A stretch of 64,000 bases of DNA from Brevibacterium iodinum ATCC 49514 (lineage in GTDB: Bacteria; Actinomycetota; Actinomycetes; Actinomycetales; Brevibacteriaceae), in the NCBI RefSeq assembly GCF_900169265.1, contig NZ_FXYX01000001.1:434001-498000 (forward strand), read 5' to 3'. A model generated the notes under the pieces. The model was not told where the DNA came from and ran no database searches. It saw only the letters and a list, made by a program, of their open reading frames with translations. This document shows, in pieces, positions 1 through 10,499 of the stretch (its first letter is position 1; the number at the start of each line of letters is the position of its first letter). The translations under genes and the position numbers were made by a program.

Positions 1-781
1 CGTAGACGACGACTCCGCCGAGCGCGATCGGGGCGGCACCGAGGGCGAGCTGAACGGCGAAGCTCCGGGCCTTCTCGACGTTCTTCTTGACCTCGATGTT
101 CTGTGAGGCCTCGAGGTTGGCGGCTTGGAACTTCGCATAGGCGACGAGCCCGAGCATCCGATCGACCGCTGCCACGAGCAGGCCCATGATGACACCGAGG
201 ATGAGCGCCATGGCCAAGGAGATCGCCGGTGCGAACACGAGCACAGACAGGATCCCCGCCACGGCCGTGGACATGACGATGGCCAACGGCGAGGTGTAGA
301 TCGCCGGCCACGGCAGCGCGGTCATGCACTGCGCCACGATGAGCGAGGCGAGGCCGATGACGATGGCCTCCTTGTCACCGGGGACCGTGATCGCCGCAAC
401 CCAGGTGCTCGCGGACAGGACGATGACGAGACCGGAGACCTGCGCGGACACGTTCGCCACCGCATAGGAGGCACCGATTCCGCGGGTGAGGTTCTGCACG
501 AAGGTCCACAGCAGACCGAGTCCCGCGAGCACGGGCAGCCAGTCGAGGTAGGGAGCCGTCGAGTCCTGCCAGGCGGCGTAGAGTCCGCCGACTCCGAAGA
601 GGGCGAGCATGATCGACGTCGCCCGCGGCTGCGGGGAGTCCGTCAGACGCGGCCAACCATAGGCGACGCCGAAGACGATGAGCCCGGTCGCCAGCAGGAA
701 CAGCGTATAGCCCCAGTACACGGAGGCACTGAGGGCCAACACCAGCACCAGGGCGACGGCTACTCGAATCCATCTGATCAC
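1..781 (-). CDS. Multi-pass membrane protein, C-terminus cut by window edge
   Basis: The leftward reading frame begins at a GTG at 781 (protein starts VIRWIRVAVALVLV) and stays open to base 1, so only the first 260 residues are present. It is almost entirely hydrophobic, with about seven to eight predicted membrane segments joined by short loops, and a charged stretch near residue 225 (KFQAANLEASQNIEVKKNVE). No ATG fits the frame upstream and a stop lies shortly before, which supports the GTG. It is divergent from the GlnR-like regulator gene, sharing a region of about 130 bp. I do not recognise the family; an uncharacterised actinobacterial integral membrane protein is the most that can be said. 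Confidence 0.7.
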   Translation of the reverse strand, partial: MIRWIRVAVALVLVLALSASVYWGYTLFLLATGLIVFGVAYGWPRLTDSPQPRATSIMLALFGVGGLYAAWQDSTAPYLDWLPVLAGLGLLWTFVQNLTRGIGASYAVANVSAQVSGLVIVLSASTWVAAITVPGDKEAIVIGLASLIVAQCMTALPWPAIYTSPLAIVMSTAVAGILSVLVFAPAISLAMALILGVIMGLLVAAVDRMLGLVAYAKFQAANLEASQNIEVKKNVEKARSFAVQLALGAAPIALGGVVVY

Positions 782-902
782 AGCACTATCGTGCCCTATC
801 CGGCGACACCCGCGGTAACCACCGGCGGCAGCGCGTCGGAGCAGCCCCGGCCCGGGCCTCGCTATACTCTTCCTCAGACGACGGGCGAGACGACGGGCGC
901 CG

Positions 903-908
903 AGGAGG
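903..908 (+). promoter_or_regulatory. Shine-Dalgarno of the GlnR-like gene
   Basis: A perfect AGGAGG lies 3 nt before the ATG at 912 and 12 nt before the in-frame ATG at 921. Neither spacing is ideal, so the true start could be either; the second gives MRILHICP, the more usual receiver-domain beginning. Confidence 0.5.
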
Positions 909-911
909 TGG

Positions 912-1817
912 ATGCAGCACATGCGGATTCTGCACATCTGCCCCACGGCCAGGCTCGACGCCCCGCTCGCTCCCGAATCCCTGCAGTACCTCGGTCACCA
1001 GATCGACCGCTGCGCGGCCGAGGACCTGCCCAGCCGCCGGGCCGAATCCGCCGCGGTCGACGTCGTCATCGCCGACGCCTGCCTCGATCTGTCCCTGGCC
1101 CCGCGCATCTCCGACCTCCTCGCCGAGGCGCGGATCACCGCTCCCGCCATCGTCGTCCTCGGGGAGGGCGGACTGGCGACCGCCTCGGCGAAATGGAACG
1201 TGTCCGACCTCATCCTCACCACTGCCGGCCCCGCCGAGGTGGAAGCGCGGCTGCGCGTGGCCCGTGACCGTCACACCGCATCCTCGTCAGCTCATTCCGG
1301 CAGCGGATTCCCCGGCGGATTGCATGCCGGGCCCGGCCGGCTCGGCGCGAAGGGCGACGCCGGGGGCTGGGGACCGGTTCGCACCGGACGCGGCCCCGTC
1401 GGCACCTCCCGGGGAGGCGGCCCCGGTTCGTCCGGGCGCCTCGGCGACACGGGCGAGGAAATGTGGAATGCCGATGGCGAACCGATGGTCGTCGTCACCG
1501 GGGACCTGCGCATCGACGAGACCGCGTTCACCGCCGAGCTCGGCGGTCGCAGCCTCGACCTCACCTACCGCGAGTTCGCCCTGCTGAAGTTCTTCGCCAT
1601 GCACCCCGAACGCGTCTTCACCCGCGACGACATCCTGCTCGCCGTGTGGGGCGACGACTACTTCGGCGGCACCCGCACCGTTGACGTGCATGTTCGCCGC
1701 CTCCGTGCGAAACTCGGCAAAGACCTTGAGAACGCCATCCACACCGTGCGCAACGTCGGCTACCGGTTCAGCGCCGACAGCGTCACAGACACAGATTCAG
1801 AGGACGTGACGGCATGA
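912..1817 (+). CDS. glnR: GlnR-like OmpR-family response regulator
   Basis: A 301-residue transcription factor with an N-terminal receiver-like domain (about 1-120) and a C-terminal winged helix of the OmpR/PhoB type (about 190-290, with LTYREFALLKFF, VWGDDYFGGTRTVDVHVRRLR and NVGYRF). The receiver lacks the usual acidic pair near its start, as in orphan GlnR-type regulators, although an aspartate remains in VVIADACLDL. A glycine- and proline-rich linker of about 65 residues joins the domains and is longer than usual. In actinobacteria GlnR controls nitrogen assimilation, and in mycobacteria the glnR gene also precedes mshD, which supports the name. It overlaps mshD by an ATGA, so the two are translationally coupled. 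No sensor kinase gene is adjacent. Confidence 0.75.
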   Translation: MQHMRILHICPTARLDAPLAPESLQYLGHQIDRCAAEDLPSRRAESAAVDVVIADACLDLSLAPRISDLLAEARITAPAIVVLGEGGLATASAKWNVSDLILTTAGPAEVEARLRVARDRHTASSSAHSGSGFPGGLHAGPGRLGAKGDAGGWGPVRTGRGPVGTSRGGGPGSSGRLGDTGEEMWNADGEPMVVVTGDLRIDETAFTAELGGRSLDLTYREFALLKFFAMHPERVFTRDDILLAVWGDDYFGGTRTVDVHVRRLRAKLGKDLENAIHTVRNVGYRFSADSVTDTDSEDVTA

Positions 1818-2845
1818 GAATCCAGGCCAGCGGAGCAACCACCTCCACCCCGATCGACACGCTCACCGAGGATGAGCTGAAGTTCCTCGATGACGTGGCG
1901 GCCGCCGATGGCGCCCCCGAGATCTCCGGGGGACTCATGGCCGTCGCCACCGGCGAAGACACCGCCCACGATGCGCAGACCGCCTCGAGCGTCTGGCGCG
2001 TCTTTGCCGACGATGCAGACGCTTCCGACCCCGCCGATGCCGACTCCGCCGGCAAAGACGCGACCGGCGAGCTCATCGGATTCGGAATCCGCGCCCTGCA
2101 AGGGGACCGCCACGCCGCCGAGTTCCTCATCGCCCCCGACCATCGCGATCAGGGTCTGGGCGAACAGCTGCTGAGAAGGATCCTCGACGAAGAGCCCGAA
2201 GCCTGGTGCTGGTCGCACGGCGACCACCCGGCCGCGGCCCACCTCGCACAGAAGCACGGGCTCGGCCGCGATCGAGTCCTTTACCAGATGCGCACCGACA
2301 CCGGGCTGCGCCTCGACGCCCTCCCCGAGACGCAGAGCCCCGACGGGGTCGAGATCCGCTCCTTCGCTCCCGGCGACGAGGACGGCTGGCTGACCGTGAA
2401 CAACGCCGCTTTCGACTGGCATCCCGAACAGGGCGGCCAGTCCCGCGCCGATATCGATGCCGTCGTCACTGCTGCGGACTTCGACCCGACCACCTTCATC
2501 ATCGCCGCCCGCGATGGCAAGGTCATCGGATTCCACCAGACGAAGATCACGGACACGGATGATGAGGGCCGCCTCGGCGAGGTCTATGTCGTCGGGGTCG
2601 ATCCGCGCATCCACGCCAAGGGCGTGGGCAAGGCGCTGACGGTCGAGGGAATGCGGCGGATGGTGACCAACGGTGCCGCAACGATCGAACTCTACGTCGA
2701 ATCGGACAACGCCGCGGCGCTAGGCTTGTACGAGCGACTGGGTTTCCATGTCGCGGTCGCGCACGTGGCCTATGCGCCGGCCTCCGCAAAGGTGGTCACC
2801 GGCACTGACTCTGCGAGCACGGCGTCGACGGACGAGAAGGAGTAG
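1814..2845 (+). CDS. mshD: Mycothiol synthase
   Basis: MshD acetylates the cysteine of Cys-GlcN-Ins with acetyl-CoA, the last step of mycothiol synthesis in the cytoplasm. The 343-residue product has two tandem GNAT folds. The first (about 60-160) includes [16 protein letters not shown]; the second (about 175-320) includes [19 protein letters not shown] and the CoA-site glycine pattern, then [20 protein letters not shown]. The length is slightly above the mycobacterial enzyme because of an acidic N-terminal insert. The ATG overlaps the regulator stop (ATGA), and the ppk start follows 4 nt after the stop, so these genes look like one operon. Confidence 0.92.
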   Translation: MRIQASGATTSTPIDTLTEDELKFLDDVAAADGAPEISGGLMAVATGEDTAHDAQTASSVWRVFADDADASDPADADSAGKDATGELIGFGIRALQGDRHAAEFLIAPDHRDQGLGEQLLRRILDEEPEAWCWSHGDHPAAAHLAQKHGLGRDRVLYQMRTDTGLRLDALPETQSPDGVEIRSFAPGDEDGWLTVNNAAFDWHPEQGGQSRADIDAVVTAADFDPTTFIIAARDGKVIGFHQTKITDTDDEGRLGEVYVVGVDPRIHAKGVGKALTVEGMRRMVTNGAATIELYVESDNAAALGLYERLGFHVAVAHVAYAPASAKVVTGTDSASTASTDEKE

Positions 2846-2849
2846 AGCG

Positions 2850-4994
2850 TTGTACGACATCGCAGCTTCGGGTAAGGAGCTGGGCCTGCCCGACCCGGCA
2901 GATCGCTTCCTCGACCGTGAACTCAGCTGGCTGGCCTTCAACGAACGCGTCCTCGACCTCGCCTCGGATCCGGAGATCCCGCTGCTCGAACGCGTCCGAT
3001 TCCTCTCGATCTTCGCGACCAACCTCGACGAGTTCTTCATGGTCCGCGTCGCCGGTCTCAAACGCCGCATCAACACCGGTCTCGCCGTGCCCAGCGTCAC
3101 CGGGCGCATGCCCGCGCAGGTCATGCACGATATCGGGGTGCGCGCATTCGAGCTGATGAGCCGGCATGCCGCCCTGCTCAAGGACGATATCGGTCCCCGC
3201 CTCGACGCGGAATCGATCACGAAGGTCCAGGTCGAGGACCTCACCGAGGATGAGCGGCACCGTGTCGACGAATTCTTCTTCGGCCACGTCTATCCCGTCC
3301 TCACCCCGCTGGCCGTCGATCCGGCTCATCCGTTCCCGTATATCTCGGGTCTCTCGCTCAACCTCGGCGTGCTCCTGCGGTCGCCGGAGACGGGCAAGGA
3401 GTTCTTCGCCCGCGTCAAGGTTCCCCCGCGCCTGCCGCGGTTCTTCAATGTCGCCGAGGCAACCGACCGACCCGCCGGACGCGACGTCCCGGCCCGCTTC
3501 GTCGCCCTCGAGGACATCATCGCCGAACACCTCGGCACCCTGTTCGACGGTATGGAGATCGTCCACCATTCGACCTTCCGCGTGACCCGCAATGAGGACC
3601 TCGAGGTCGAAGAGGACGATGCGGAGAACCTCCTCAAGGCTCTGGAGAAGGAGCTCCTGCGCAGGCGTTTCGGTCCGGCCGTGCGGATGGAGATCACAGA
3701 GAACATCCACCCCCGTGTCCTCGAGATGCTCAAGGACGAATTGGGCATCCACGACTCGGAGATCTACCACCTGCCCAGTCCGCTGGACCTGTCCGGCATG
3801 TCCGATATCGCCGATGTCCCGCGCGATGATCTGCACTATCCGAAGATGGTTCCGCAGATGAGCAAGGACCTGTCGCTGCGGGAGTCCAGCGACCAGGTCG
3901 ACGTCTTCGACGCGGTGGCCAGCCGAGACATCCTCCTGCACCACCCCTACGATTCGTTCTCCACCAGCGTGCAGGCCTTCCTCGAACAGGCGGCGTCGGA
4001 CAAGAACGTGCTGGCGATCAAGCAGACGCTCTACCGCACCTCAGGGGATTCGCCGATCATCGACGCCCTCGTCGATGCTGCACAGGCCGGCATCCAGGTG
4101 CTCGCCGTCGTCGAGATCAAGGCCCGGTTCGACGAGGAGGCCAACATCACCTGGGCTCGCAAGCTCGAGCGCGCCGGCGTCCACGTCGTCTACGGAATCG
4201 TCGGGCTCAAGACCCATGCGAAGCTCTCCCTCGTCGTCCGTCAGGAGGCTGACGGTCTGGCCCGGTACTGCCACGTCGGCACCGGCAACTACCACCCGAA
4301 AACTGCCCGCGGCTATGAGGACTTCGGGCTGCTGACACGTGATCGGGCCGTCGCCGATGATCTGACGAAGCTGTTCAACCAGCTCTCCGGCTACGCGCCG
4401 AAGTCCGAATACTCACGGTTCCTCGTCGCCCCCAGCACTGTGCGCACCGGACTCATCGACCTCATCGACTCCGAGATCGCGATCGCACAGTCCGGCGGAG
4501 CGGCGCAGGTGCGGATCAAGGTCAACTCGATCGTCGACGAAGCCATCATCGACGCCCTCTACCGGGCATCCCAGGCCGGGGTCGCCGTCGAAGTCTTCGT
4601 CCGCGGAATCTGCGCTCTGCGCCCAGGCATCGAAGGCCTGAGCGAGAACATCACCGTGCGTTCCGTGCTCGGACGCTTCCTCGAACACTCCCGCGCCTTC
4701 GTCTTCGGCAACAACGGCGACCCGATCGTCTACATCGGATCGGCAGACATGATGCACCGCAACCTCGACCGCCGGGTCGAAGCGCTCGTGCAGATCGTCG
4801 ATGACGGGCACCGGGCGGAGATCATCGAACTCTTCGATCTCGCCTTCGCCCCGACCACCTCGGCGTTCGATCTGGCCAGTGACGGCAGATGGACGCGGCG
4901 GACCCACGACGACGAGGGCAGCATCCTCGCCGACTATCAGTCGGAGCTCATCCGTCGGCACCGGAAGCGTCGGCGAATCGGAGATGAGGCGTGA
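2850..4994 (+). CDS. ppk: Polyphosphate kinase 1
   Basis: Ppk reversibly transfers the ATP gamma-phosphate to inorganic polyphosphate. I place the start at a TTG (2850) preceded by GAAGGAG inside the end of mshD, giving 714 residues beginning [14 protein letters not shown]; upstream in-frame codons overlap mshD and have no similarity to Ppk. The family N-terminal motif [17 protein letters not shown] is followed by the phospholipase-D-like catalytic half. The two active-site histidines expected from E. coli Ppk fall in [15 protein letters not shown] (about His475) and [10 protein letters not shown] (about His613). It is followed by a GTGA overlap with the NUDIX gene. The neighbourhood of phosphate uptake genes fits a phosphate storage role. 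Confidence 0.93.
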   Translation: MYDIAASGKELGLPDPADRFLDRELSWLAFNERVLDLASDPEIPLLERVRFLSIFATNLDEFFMVRVAGLKRRINTGLAVPSVTGRMPAQVMHDIGVRAFELMSRHAALLKDDIGPRLDAESITKVQVEDLTEDERHRVDEFFFGHVYPVLTPLAVDPAHPFPYISGLSLNLGVLLRSPETGKEFFARVKVPPRLPRFFNVAEATDRPAGRDVPARFVALEDIIAEHLGTLFDGMEIVHHSTFRVTRNEDLEVEEDDAENLLKALEKELLRRRFGPAVRMEITENIHPRVLEMLKDELGIHDSEIYHLPSPLDLSGMSDIADVPRDDLHYPKMVPQMSKDLSLRESSDQVDVFDAVASRDILLHHPYDSFSTSVQAFLEQAASDKNVLAIKQTLYRTSGDSPIIDALVDAAQAGIQVLAVVEIKARFDEEANITWARKLERAGVHVVYGIVGLKTHAKLSLVVRQEADGLARYCHVGTGNYHPKTARGYEDFGLLTRDRAVADDLTKLFNQLSGYAPKSEYSRFLVAPSTVRTGLIDLIDSEIAIAQSGGAAQVRIKVNSIVDEAIIDALYRASQAGVAVEVFVRGICALRPGIEGLSENITVRSVLGRFLEHSRAFVFGNNGDPIVYIGSADMMHRNLDRRVEALVQIVDDGHRAEIIELFDLAFAPTTSAFDLASDGRWTRRTHDDEGSILADYQSELIRRHRKRRRIGDEA

Positions 4995-5965
4995 GCCGGT
5001 CCGAGGTCGCCTCGGCACAGGCATCATCGCGCGTCACCGCCGATGTCCTTGCCGCCGGGGCTGTCTGCTGGAGACACGGACCGAAAGGTCTCGAGGTGGT
5101 GCTCATCCACCGCCCGAAGTACAACGACTGGTCGTGGCCCAAGGGCAAGGTCGACCCGGGTGAGACGTTGCCGGAGGCCGCGATCCGCGAGGTCAAGGAG
5201 GAGACGGGGTTCGACATCCACCTCGGCATCCCCCTGCCGTCGGCCGAGTACACGGTCGGCAAGAACACGCTGAAGAAGGTCTTCTACTGGTCGGCCGAGG
5301 TCAAGGACGAAGCGGGATTCGCCCCGGTGAACAAGCGAGAGGTCGACACCGCCGGCTGGTTCCCTGTCGACAAGGCCCGATCGAAGCTGACGTCGTTCGG
5401 GGACCGGGAACAGCTCGACGCGCTGGAGAAGTTCGCCGAGACGGACGCGCTGCGGGCGTGGCCGCTCATCCTCGTCCGTCATGGGAAGGCGTTCCCACGT
5501 GCGAAGTGGTATGAAACCGAGCATGTGCGGCCCCTGCTCAAACTCGGCACCCGACAGGCCATGGCACTGACCGGGCTGCTGGGAGCCTGGGGCGTCCGCA
5601 AGCTCGTCTCGAGTCCATGGAAGCGGTGCATGGCGACGCTGACTCCGCTGTCGGCGGCGACGGGCAAGTCGATCAAGAAGGTGTCGACGCTCAGCGAGAA
5701 GGCAGCCGCAGCGAACCCGGACAAGACCGCCCGCTATATCGAGAAGCTGCTGGCGAAGGGAAAACCCGTCATCTACTGCACGCACCGGCCGGTGCTGCCG
5801 ACGATCTTCTCCGTCTACGCCGCTCATGCCCCGAAACGTGTGGAAGCGAAGCTGCCGAAGGACGATCCATACCTCAAGCCCGGTGAGGTCCTCATCGCCT
5901 ATGTGCGACCCGGACCGGTGCCGCGCATCGTCGAGATCGAACGCGTCCGCCCCATCGACAGCTAG
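4991..5965 (+). CDS. mutT1: NUDIX hydrolase fused to a histidine phosphatase domain, MutT1-like
   Basis: A 324-residue two-domain enzyme. Residues about 15-150 are a NUDIX hydrolase with a canonical box ([18 protein letters not shown]). Residues about 155-320 are a histidine phosphatase domain with the RHG core in [13 protein letters not shown] and a second His in YCTHRPVLP. Mycobacterial MutT1 has the same architecture, lies next to ppk, and acts on 8-oxo-dGTP and diadenosine polyphosphates. The GTG start overlaps the ppk stop as GTGA. A housecleaning or nucleotide-polyphosphate hydrolase role is inferred from the family. Confidence 0.85.
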   Translation: MSRSEVASAQASSRVTADVLAAGAVCWRHGPKGLEVVLIHRPKYNDWSWPKGKVDPGETLPEAAIREVKEETGFDIHLGIPLPSAEYTVGKNTLKKVFYWSAEVKDEAGFAPVNKREVDTAGWFPVDKARSKLTSFGDREQLDALEKFAETDALRAWPLILVRHGKAFPRAKWYETEHVRPLLKLGTRQAMALTGLLGAWGVRKLVSSPWKRCMATLTPLSAATGKSIKKVSTLSEKAAAANPDKTARYIEKLLAKGKPVIYCTHRPVLPTIFSVYAAHAPKRVEAKLPKDDPYLKPGEVLIAYVRPGPVPRIVEIERVRPIDS

Positions 5966-6003
5966 CCGAGGTGCACGGCCCACGAGCGAGCCGATTCTCA
6001 AGG

Positions 6004-6071
6004 TCGAGCAAGCGTACTGGGTGGGCCGCCTCGGCGGTCGAGCACGCGCGTTGGGTGGGCCGCCTCAGCGA
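6004..6071. repeat. Two tandem 34-nt direct repeats
   Basis: Copies at 6004-6037 and 6038-6071 differ at about six positions. Both contain GGGTGGGCCGCCTC followed by GGCG or AGCG. A related sequence occurs at about 14790-14822. The repeat sits between the NUDIX gene and the pst promoter region. Confidence 0.7.
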
Positions 6072-6159
6072 GGGAATGCCGGTCCCGACAACGATCCTTT
6101 CATGAAACCGACGAAGTCTGTGATCGAGCACTCACAGCGGTTCCAACCCTTCGCCCCTC

Positions 6160-6200
6160 ATTCACCTTCCATTCACGTTCCAACTCCTTACACTTCACCC
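6160..6200 (+). promoter_or_regulatory. Candidate PHO box (PhoP-type direct repeats) before pstS
   Basis: Two adjacent 11-nt units, ATTCACCTTCC (6160-6170) and ATTCACGTTCC (6171-6181), differ at one base. They are followed by a degenerate unit and CTTCACCC at 6193-6200. This matches the architecture of Streptomyces PHO boxes (11-nt direct repeats around GTTCACC). It lies about 60-100 bp upstream of pstS on the coding strand. PhoP binding is inferred. Confidence 0.65.
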
Positions 6201-6256
6201 GTGATCCTTAGCGTGGATGACGAGCAATCGAGAACTCTCGAGCTGTGTCCACAAAC

Positions 6257-7375
6257 ATGAAAGGCATCTTCGTGAAGATGAAGCATCTCGCCCCCTCCGC
6301 TGCGATCCTCGCAGCCGGCGCCCTCACCCTCTCGGCCTGCGGCGGCGGACAGTCCGCCACCGGCGAAGAGGCATCCGGCGGCAGCAGTGACCTGCAGGGC
6401 ACCCTGACCGGCATCGGCGCCTCCTCGCAGAAGGCCGCGATGGATGCCTGGACAGCGGACTTCACCTCGCAGAACTCCGGCGTGACCGTCAACTACTCCC
6501 CCGACGGATCAGGTGCCGGCCGTGAACAGTTCCTCGCCGGCAACGCGCAGTTCGCCGGATCCGACGCCCACCTCGACGATGACGAGGTCAAGGCCGGAGA
6601 GGAAGCCTGCGGCGCCGACGGAGCCTACGAGTTCCCCGTCTACATCTCCCCCATCGCCGTGACCTTCAACGTCAAGGGCGTCGACGAGCTCAACCTCTCC
6701 CCCGAAACGATCGCGAAGATCTTCAAGGGCGACATCACCAACTGGAACGACAAGGCCATCAAGGCCGACAACCCGGATGCCGAGCTGCCGGACCTCAAGA
6801 TCACCGCCGTTCACCGCGCCGATGACTCGGGCACCACCGAGAACTTCGCCGAGTACCTCAAGGCCACCGCCGAGAAGGACTGGGACGCCGAGGTCGACGG
6901 CAACTTCCCGAAGGAGTACGGCGGCGAGGCTGCGCAGGGCACCGACGGTGTCATCCAGACCGTCTCGGACACCGACGGAGCGATCGGCTACGCGGATGCC
7001 TCGGCCGTCGGTGAGCTCTCCACCGCCAAGGTCAAGGTCGGCGAGGAATTCGTCGAACTCTCCCCGGAAGCCGCCTCGAAGGTCGTCGACGCCTCCGAGA
7101 AGGTCGAAGGCCGCAGCGAAGGCGACCTCGCCTTCGACCTGGCTCGCGACACCACCGAGTCCGGCGCCTACCCGATCGTCCTCGTGTCCTACCACCTCGT
7201 CTGCTCGTCCTACAAGGACCAGGAGACCGTGGACATGGTCAAGGCCTGGGAGAAGTTCGTGGTCTCGGAAGAGGGACAGAAGTCCGCTGCCGATTCCGCC
7301 GGGTCCGCACCTCTGTCGGACGAGCTGCGCAAGCAGGTCGAAGAAGTCATCGACTCGATCAAGGTCGAAGGCTGA
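6257..7375 (+). CDS. pstS: PstS phosphate-binding lipoprotein
   Basis: This is the extracytoplasmic receptor of the high-affinity PstSCAB phosphate ABC importer. The product (372 residues from the ATG at 6257) has a lipoprotein signal with lipobox LSAC and a Gly/Ser-rich tether. The PBP-like domain has typical PstS segments: LTGIGASSQKAAMDAW, FAGSDAHL, PVYISPIAVTFNVKG, AVHRADDSGTTENF and DGAIGYADAS. Alternative starts are GTG 6245, GTG 6272 and ATG 6278; none has a strong ribosome site, so the start is uncertain by a few codons. A candidate PHO box lies upstream. A terminator-like hairpin separates it from pstC, which should leave the binding protein in excess. Confidence 0.93.
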   Translation: MKGIFVKMKHLAPSAAILAAGALTLSACGGGQSATGEEASGGSSDLQGTLTGIGASSQKAAMDAWTADFTSQNSGVTVNYSPDGSGAGREQFLAGNAQFAGSDAHLDDDEVKAGEEACGADGAYEFPVYISPIAVTFNVKGVDELNLSPETIAKIFKGDITNWNDKAIKADNPDAELPDLKITAVHRADDSGTTENFAEYLKATAEKDWDAEVDGNFPKEYGGEAAQGTDGVIQTVSDTDGAIGYADASAVGELSTAKVKVGEEFVELSPEAASKVVDASEKVEGRSEGDLAFDLARDTTESGAYPIVLVSYHLVCSSYKDQETVDMVKAWEKFVVSEEGQKSAADSAGSAPLSDELRKQVEEVIDSIKVEG

Positions 7376-7410
7376 TTTCAGTCTCTGACCTGGAGATATA
7401 GCCAGTCGGG

Positions 7411-7438
7411 AGCGGCGCAGAATCCCTGCGCCGCTTTT
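7411..7438 (+). terminator. Hairpin with T-run between pstS and pstC
   Basis: A perfect 10-bp stem (AGCGGCGCAG and CTGCGCCGCT) with a 5-nt AATCC loop is followed directly by TTTT. It probably terminates part of the transcripts after pstS and lets the rest read into pstCAB. Confidence 0.8.
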
Positions 7439-7490
7439 CCGCGCCTGTGGAACCACCCCGGTTTCACCACAAGTCACATGAGGAGTACTT

Positions 7491-8510
7491 GTGCCGATCA
7501 GCACACAGACCACTGAGTCAGGCCCCACCGGGCCCGGCTCCAGGCCCGAGTCCGGGCAGAAGCCGCCGCAGAGCCCGGCAGCTCGGCAGCAGAAGGCCGT
7601 CGTCCGACCCGGCGACCGCATCTTCTCAGCCGCCACGCTCATCGCCGGCATCCTGATCCTGGTGATCCTCGCCGGAGTCGCCCTGTTCCTTCTCGCACAG
7701 TCGAAGGACACCATCACCGCGCAGATCAGCGATCCCTCCCAGATCACCGGCGGCAAGGGCTTCTTCTCCTATGTCTGGCCGCTGGTCATCGGCACGCTCA
7801 TCTCTGCGGCCATCGCGCTGATCGTCGCGACTCCCTTCTCGCTGGGCATCGCGCTGTTCACCACCCACATGGCCCCGCGCAAGCTCGCTCCGGTGCTCGG
7901 GTACGTCATCGACCTGCTCGCCGCCATCCCCTCGGTCGTCTACGGCCTGTGGGGCATCGCGTTGGCCGGCAACCTCACCGGCTTCTACCTGTGGCTGTCG
8001 AAGTGGTTCGGCTGGATTCCGATCTTCGCTCCGGCCGCCGACGGATCCGTGTCGCAGACGGGCCGCACACTGCTCACCGCCTCGCTCGTGCTCTCGATCA
8101 TGATCCTGCCGATCATCACCTCGCTGACCCGCGAGATATTCCTCCAGACCCCGCGCCTGCAGGAAGAGGCGGCGCTGGCGCTCGGCGCCACCCGCTGGGA
8201 GATGATCCGCATGGCGGTGCTGCCCTTCGGCAAGTCCGGAATCGTCTCGGCCACGATGCTCGGCCTCGGCCGCGCCCTCGGTGAGACCATGGCCGTGGCC
8301 ATGATCCTCTCGCCCGGCGTCCTCACCGCCTCGCTCGTCGTCAGCGGCAACCAGACCATCGCCTCCGAGATCGCGCAGAACTTCCCCGAGGCCGCGGGAC
8401 TGCGCCTGTCCGAGCTCATCACCGTCGGCCTCGTGCTCTTCGTCATCACCCTGCTGGTGAACATGGGAGCCCGCGCCATTGTCGCCCGCACCTCGGTGAA
8501 GGGAAGTTGA
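7491..8510 (+). CDS. pstC: PstC phosphate ABC transporter permease
   Basis: A membrane subunit of the Pst importer, 339 residues. A disordered Pro/Gly/Ser-rich N-terminus of about 45 residues precedes six predicted membrane helices. The ABC permease EAA loop is seen as EEAALALGATRWEMIRMAVLP, which contacts PstB. The GTG start at 7491 is backed by GAGGAG seven bases upstream. The stop lies just upstream of the pstA start (5 nt), so the genes are coupled. The family and its partner genes make the assignment secure. Confidence 0.93.
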   Translation: MPISTQTTESGPTGPGSRPESGQKPPQSPAARQQKAVVRPGDRIFSAATLIAGILILVILAGVALFLLAQSKDTITAQISDPSQITGGKGFFSYVWPLVIGTLISAAIALIVATPFSLGIALFTTHMAPRKLAPVLGYVIDLLAAIPSVVYGLWGIALAGNLTGFYLWLSKWFGWIPIFAPAADGSVSQTGRTLLTASLVLSIMILPIITSLTREIFLQTPRLQEEAALALGATRWEMIRMAVLPFGKSGIVSATMLGLGRALGETMAVAMILSPGVLTASLVVSGNQTIASEIAQNFPEAAGLRLSELITVGLVLFVITLLVNMGARAIVARTSVKGS

Positions 8511-8515
8511 GACCA

Positions 8516-9664
8516 ATGACCACCATGAACACCACCACCGAGGCGGCCGTGTCGAAACCGGCGAAGCTCACCTCCAAACAGCTCCCGAAGGCCACCCCGT
8601 GGATCGTCGCCGTCGCCTCGATCCTCGTGGCGATCGTCATCAGCTTCATCGCCTTCGGCGGCTTCAACATCCCCGTCGTGGCCGTCCTCGCCGGCCTCAT
8701 CAACGCGATCGCCGTGTTCGCGGTCTCCGCGTCCTACGAAGGCCGCCGCAAGGCCGTCGACCGGATCGCGACCACCATCGTCACCTCGACGTTCGTCCTC
8801 GCATGCGTTCCCCTCATCTCGCTGCTGTGGCTGACCGTGTCCAAGGGCGGGGCCGCCATCAGCGGTGACCTGCTCACCCGCACCATGCTCGGCATGAAGG
8901 GCGTCCTCGATCAGCAGTACGTCGCCGGTGAGGCCACTCTGGCCGGCGGCTTCTACCACGCCATCGTCGGCACCGTGCTCATCACACTCGCCGCCTGCGT
9001 GATCTCGATTCCGATCGGCGTCCTCACCGCCATCTACCTCGTCGAGTACTCGAACAAGAACCGCCTGGGCAAGGCGATCACCTTCCTCGTCGACGTGATG
9101 ACCGGCATCCCCTCGATCGTCGCCGGTCTCTTCGCCTTCGCACTGTTCTCCACGATCGCCAACGTGCTCCTGCCCGGCGCGGCCGGAATCGCGAAGACCG
9201 GCTTCACCGCGGCCGTGGCGCTGTCGGTGCTGATGATCCCGATCGTCGTGCGCAATACAGAGGAGATCCTCCGCCTGGTGCCGATGGACCTGCGCGAGGC
9301 CTCCTACGCACTCGGCGTGCCGAAGTGGAAGACGATCGTGAAGATCGTTCTGCCCACCGCGGTGTCGGGAATCCTCTCCGGTGTCACCATCGCCATCGCC
9401 CGCGTCATCGGTGAGACGGCACCCATCATGGTCACCGCCGGATTCGCCAAGACACTCAACTGGAACCTCTTCTCCGGTTGGATGTCGACGCTGCCGACGT
9501 TCATCTACGACTCGCAGCTGCGCCCGGTCTCGCCGGGAGCCGCCGCCCTGGCCAGCTCGGAACGCGCCTGGGCCGCAGCCCTTGTGCTCGTCGCCCTCGT
9601 CATGGTGCTCAACCTGCTTGCCCGCATCATCGCGAAGGTGCTCGCACCGAAGGCCGGACGCTGA
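8516..9664 (+). CDS. pstA: PstA phosphate ABC transporter permease
   Basis: The second Pst permease, 382 residues from the ATG at 8516. That start is placed by GGGAAG about 9 nt upstream; an in-frame TTG at 8507 overlaps the pstC stop but has no better site. Two extra N-terminal membrane segments precede the usual six-helix permease core. The EAA loop reads [20 protein letters not shown], and the C-terminal helices follow [11 protein letters not shown], a typical PstA motif. It lies between pstC and pstB. Confidence 0.93.
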   Translation: MTTMNTTTEAAVSKPAKLTSKQLPKATPWIVAVASILVAIVISFIAFGGFNIPVVAVLAGLINAIAVFAVSASYEGRRKAVDRIATTIVTSTFVLACVPLISLLWLTVSKGGAAISGDLLTRTMLGMKGVLDQQYVAGEATLAGGFYHAIVGTVLITLAACVISIPIGVLTAIYLVEYSNKNRLGKAITFLVDVMTGIPSIVAGLFAFALFSTIANVLLPGAAGIAKTGFTAAVALSVLMIPIVVRNTEEILRLVPMDLREASYALGVPKWKTIVKIVLPTAVSGILSGVTIAIARVIGETAPIMVTAGFAKTLNWNLFSGWMSTLPTFIYDSQLRPVSPGAAALASSERAWAAALVLVALVMVLNLLARIIAKVLAPKAGR

Positions 9665-9719
9665 CCGGCGACTGCCCACAGTCCTCCAGACTCACCCATT
9701 TCCACGGATAGGAAACACA

Positions 9720-10499
<780 letters not shown>

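Noticed and set aside
1760..2614. Long antisense frames opposite mshD, ppk, pst, symporter and other genes
   Set aside because: High GC opens the opposite strand. These frames are Arg/Gly/Asp-rich, lack homology and cover clear genes.
2748..2849. Extended N-terminus of ppk
   Set aside because: The codons are an out-of-frame shadow of mshD, rich in Arg, and a TTG with a good ribosome site lies right before the Ppk homology.
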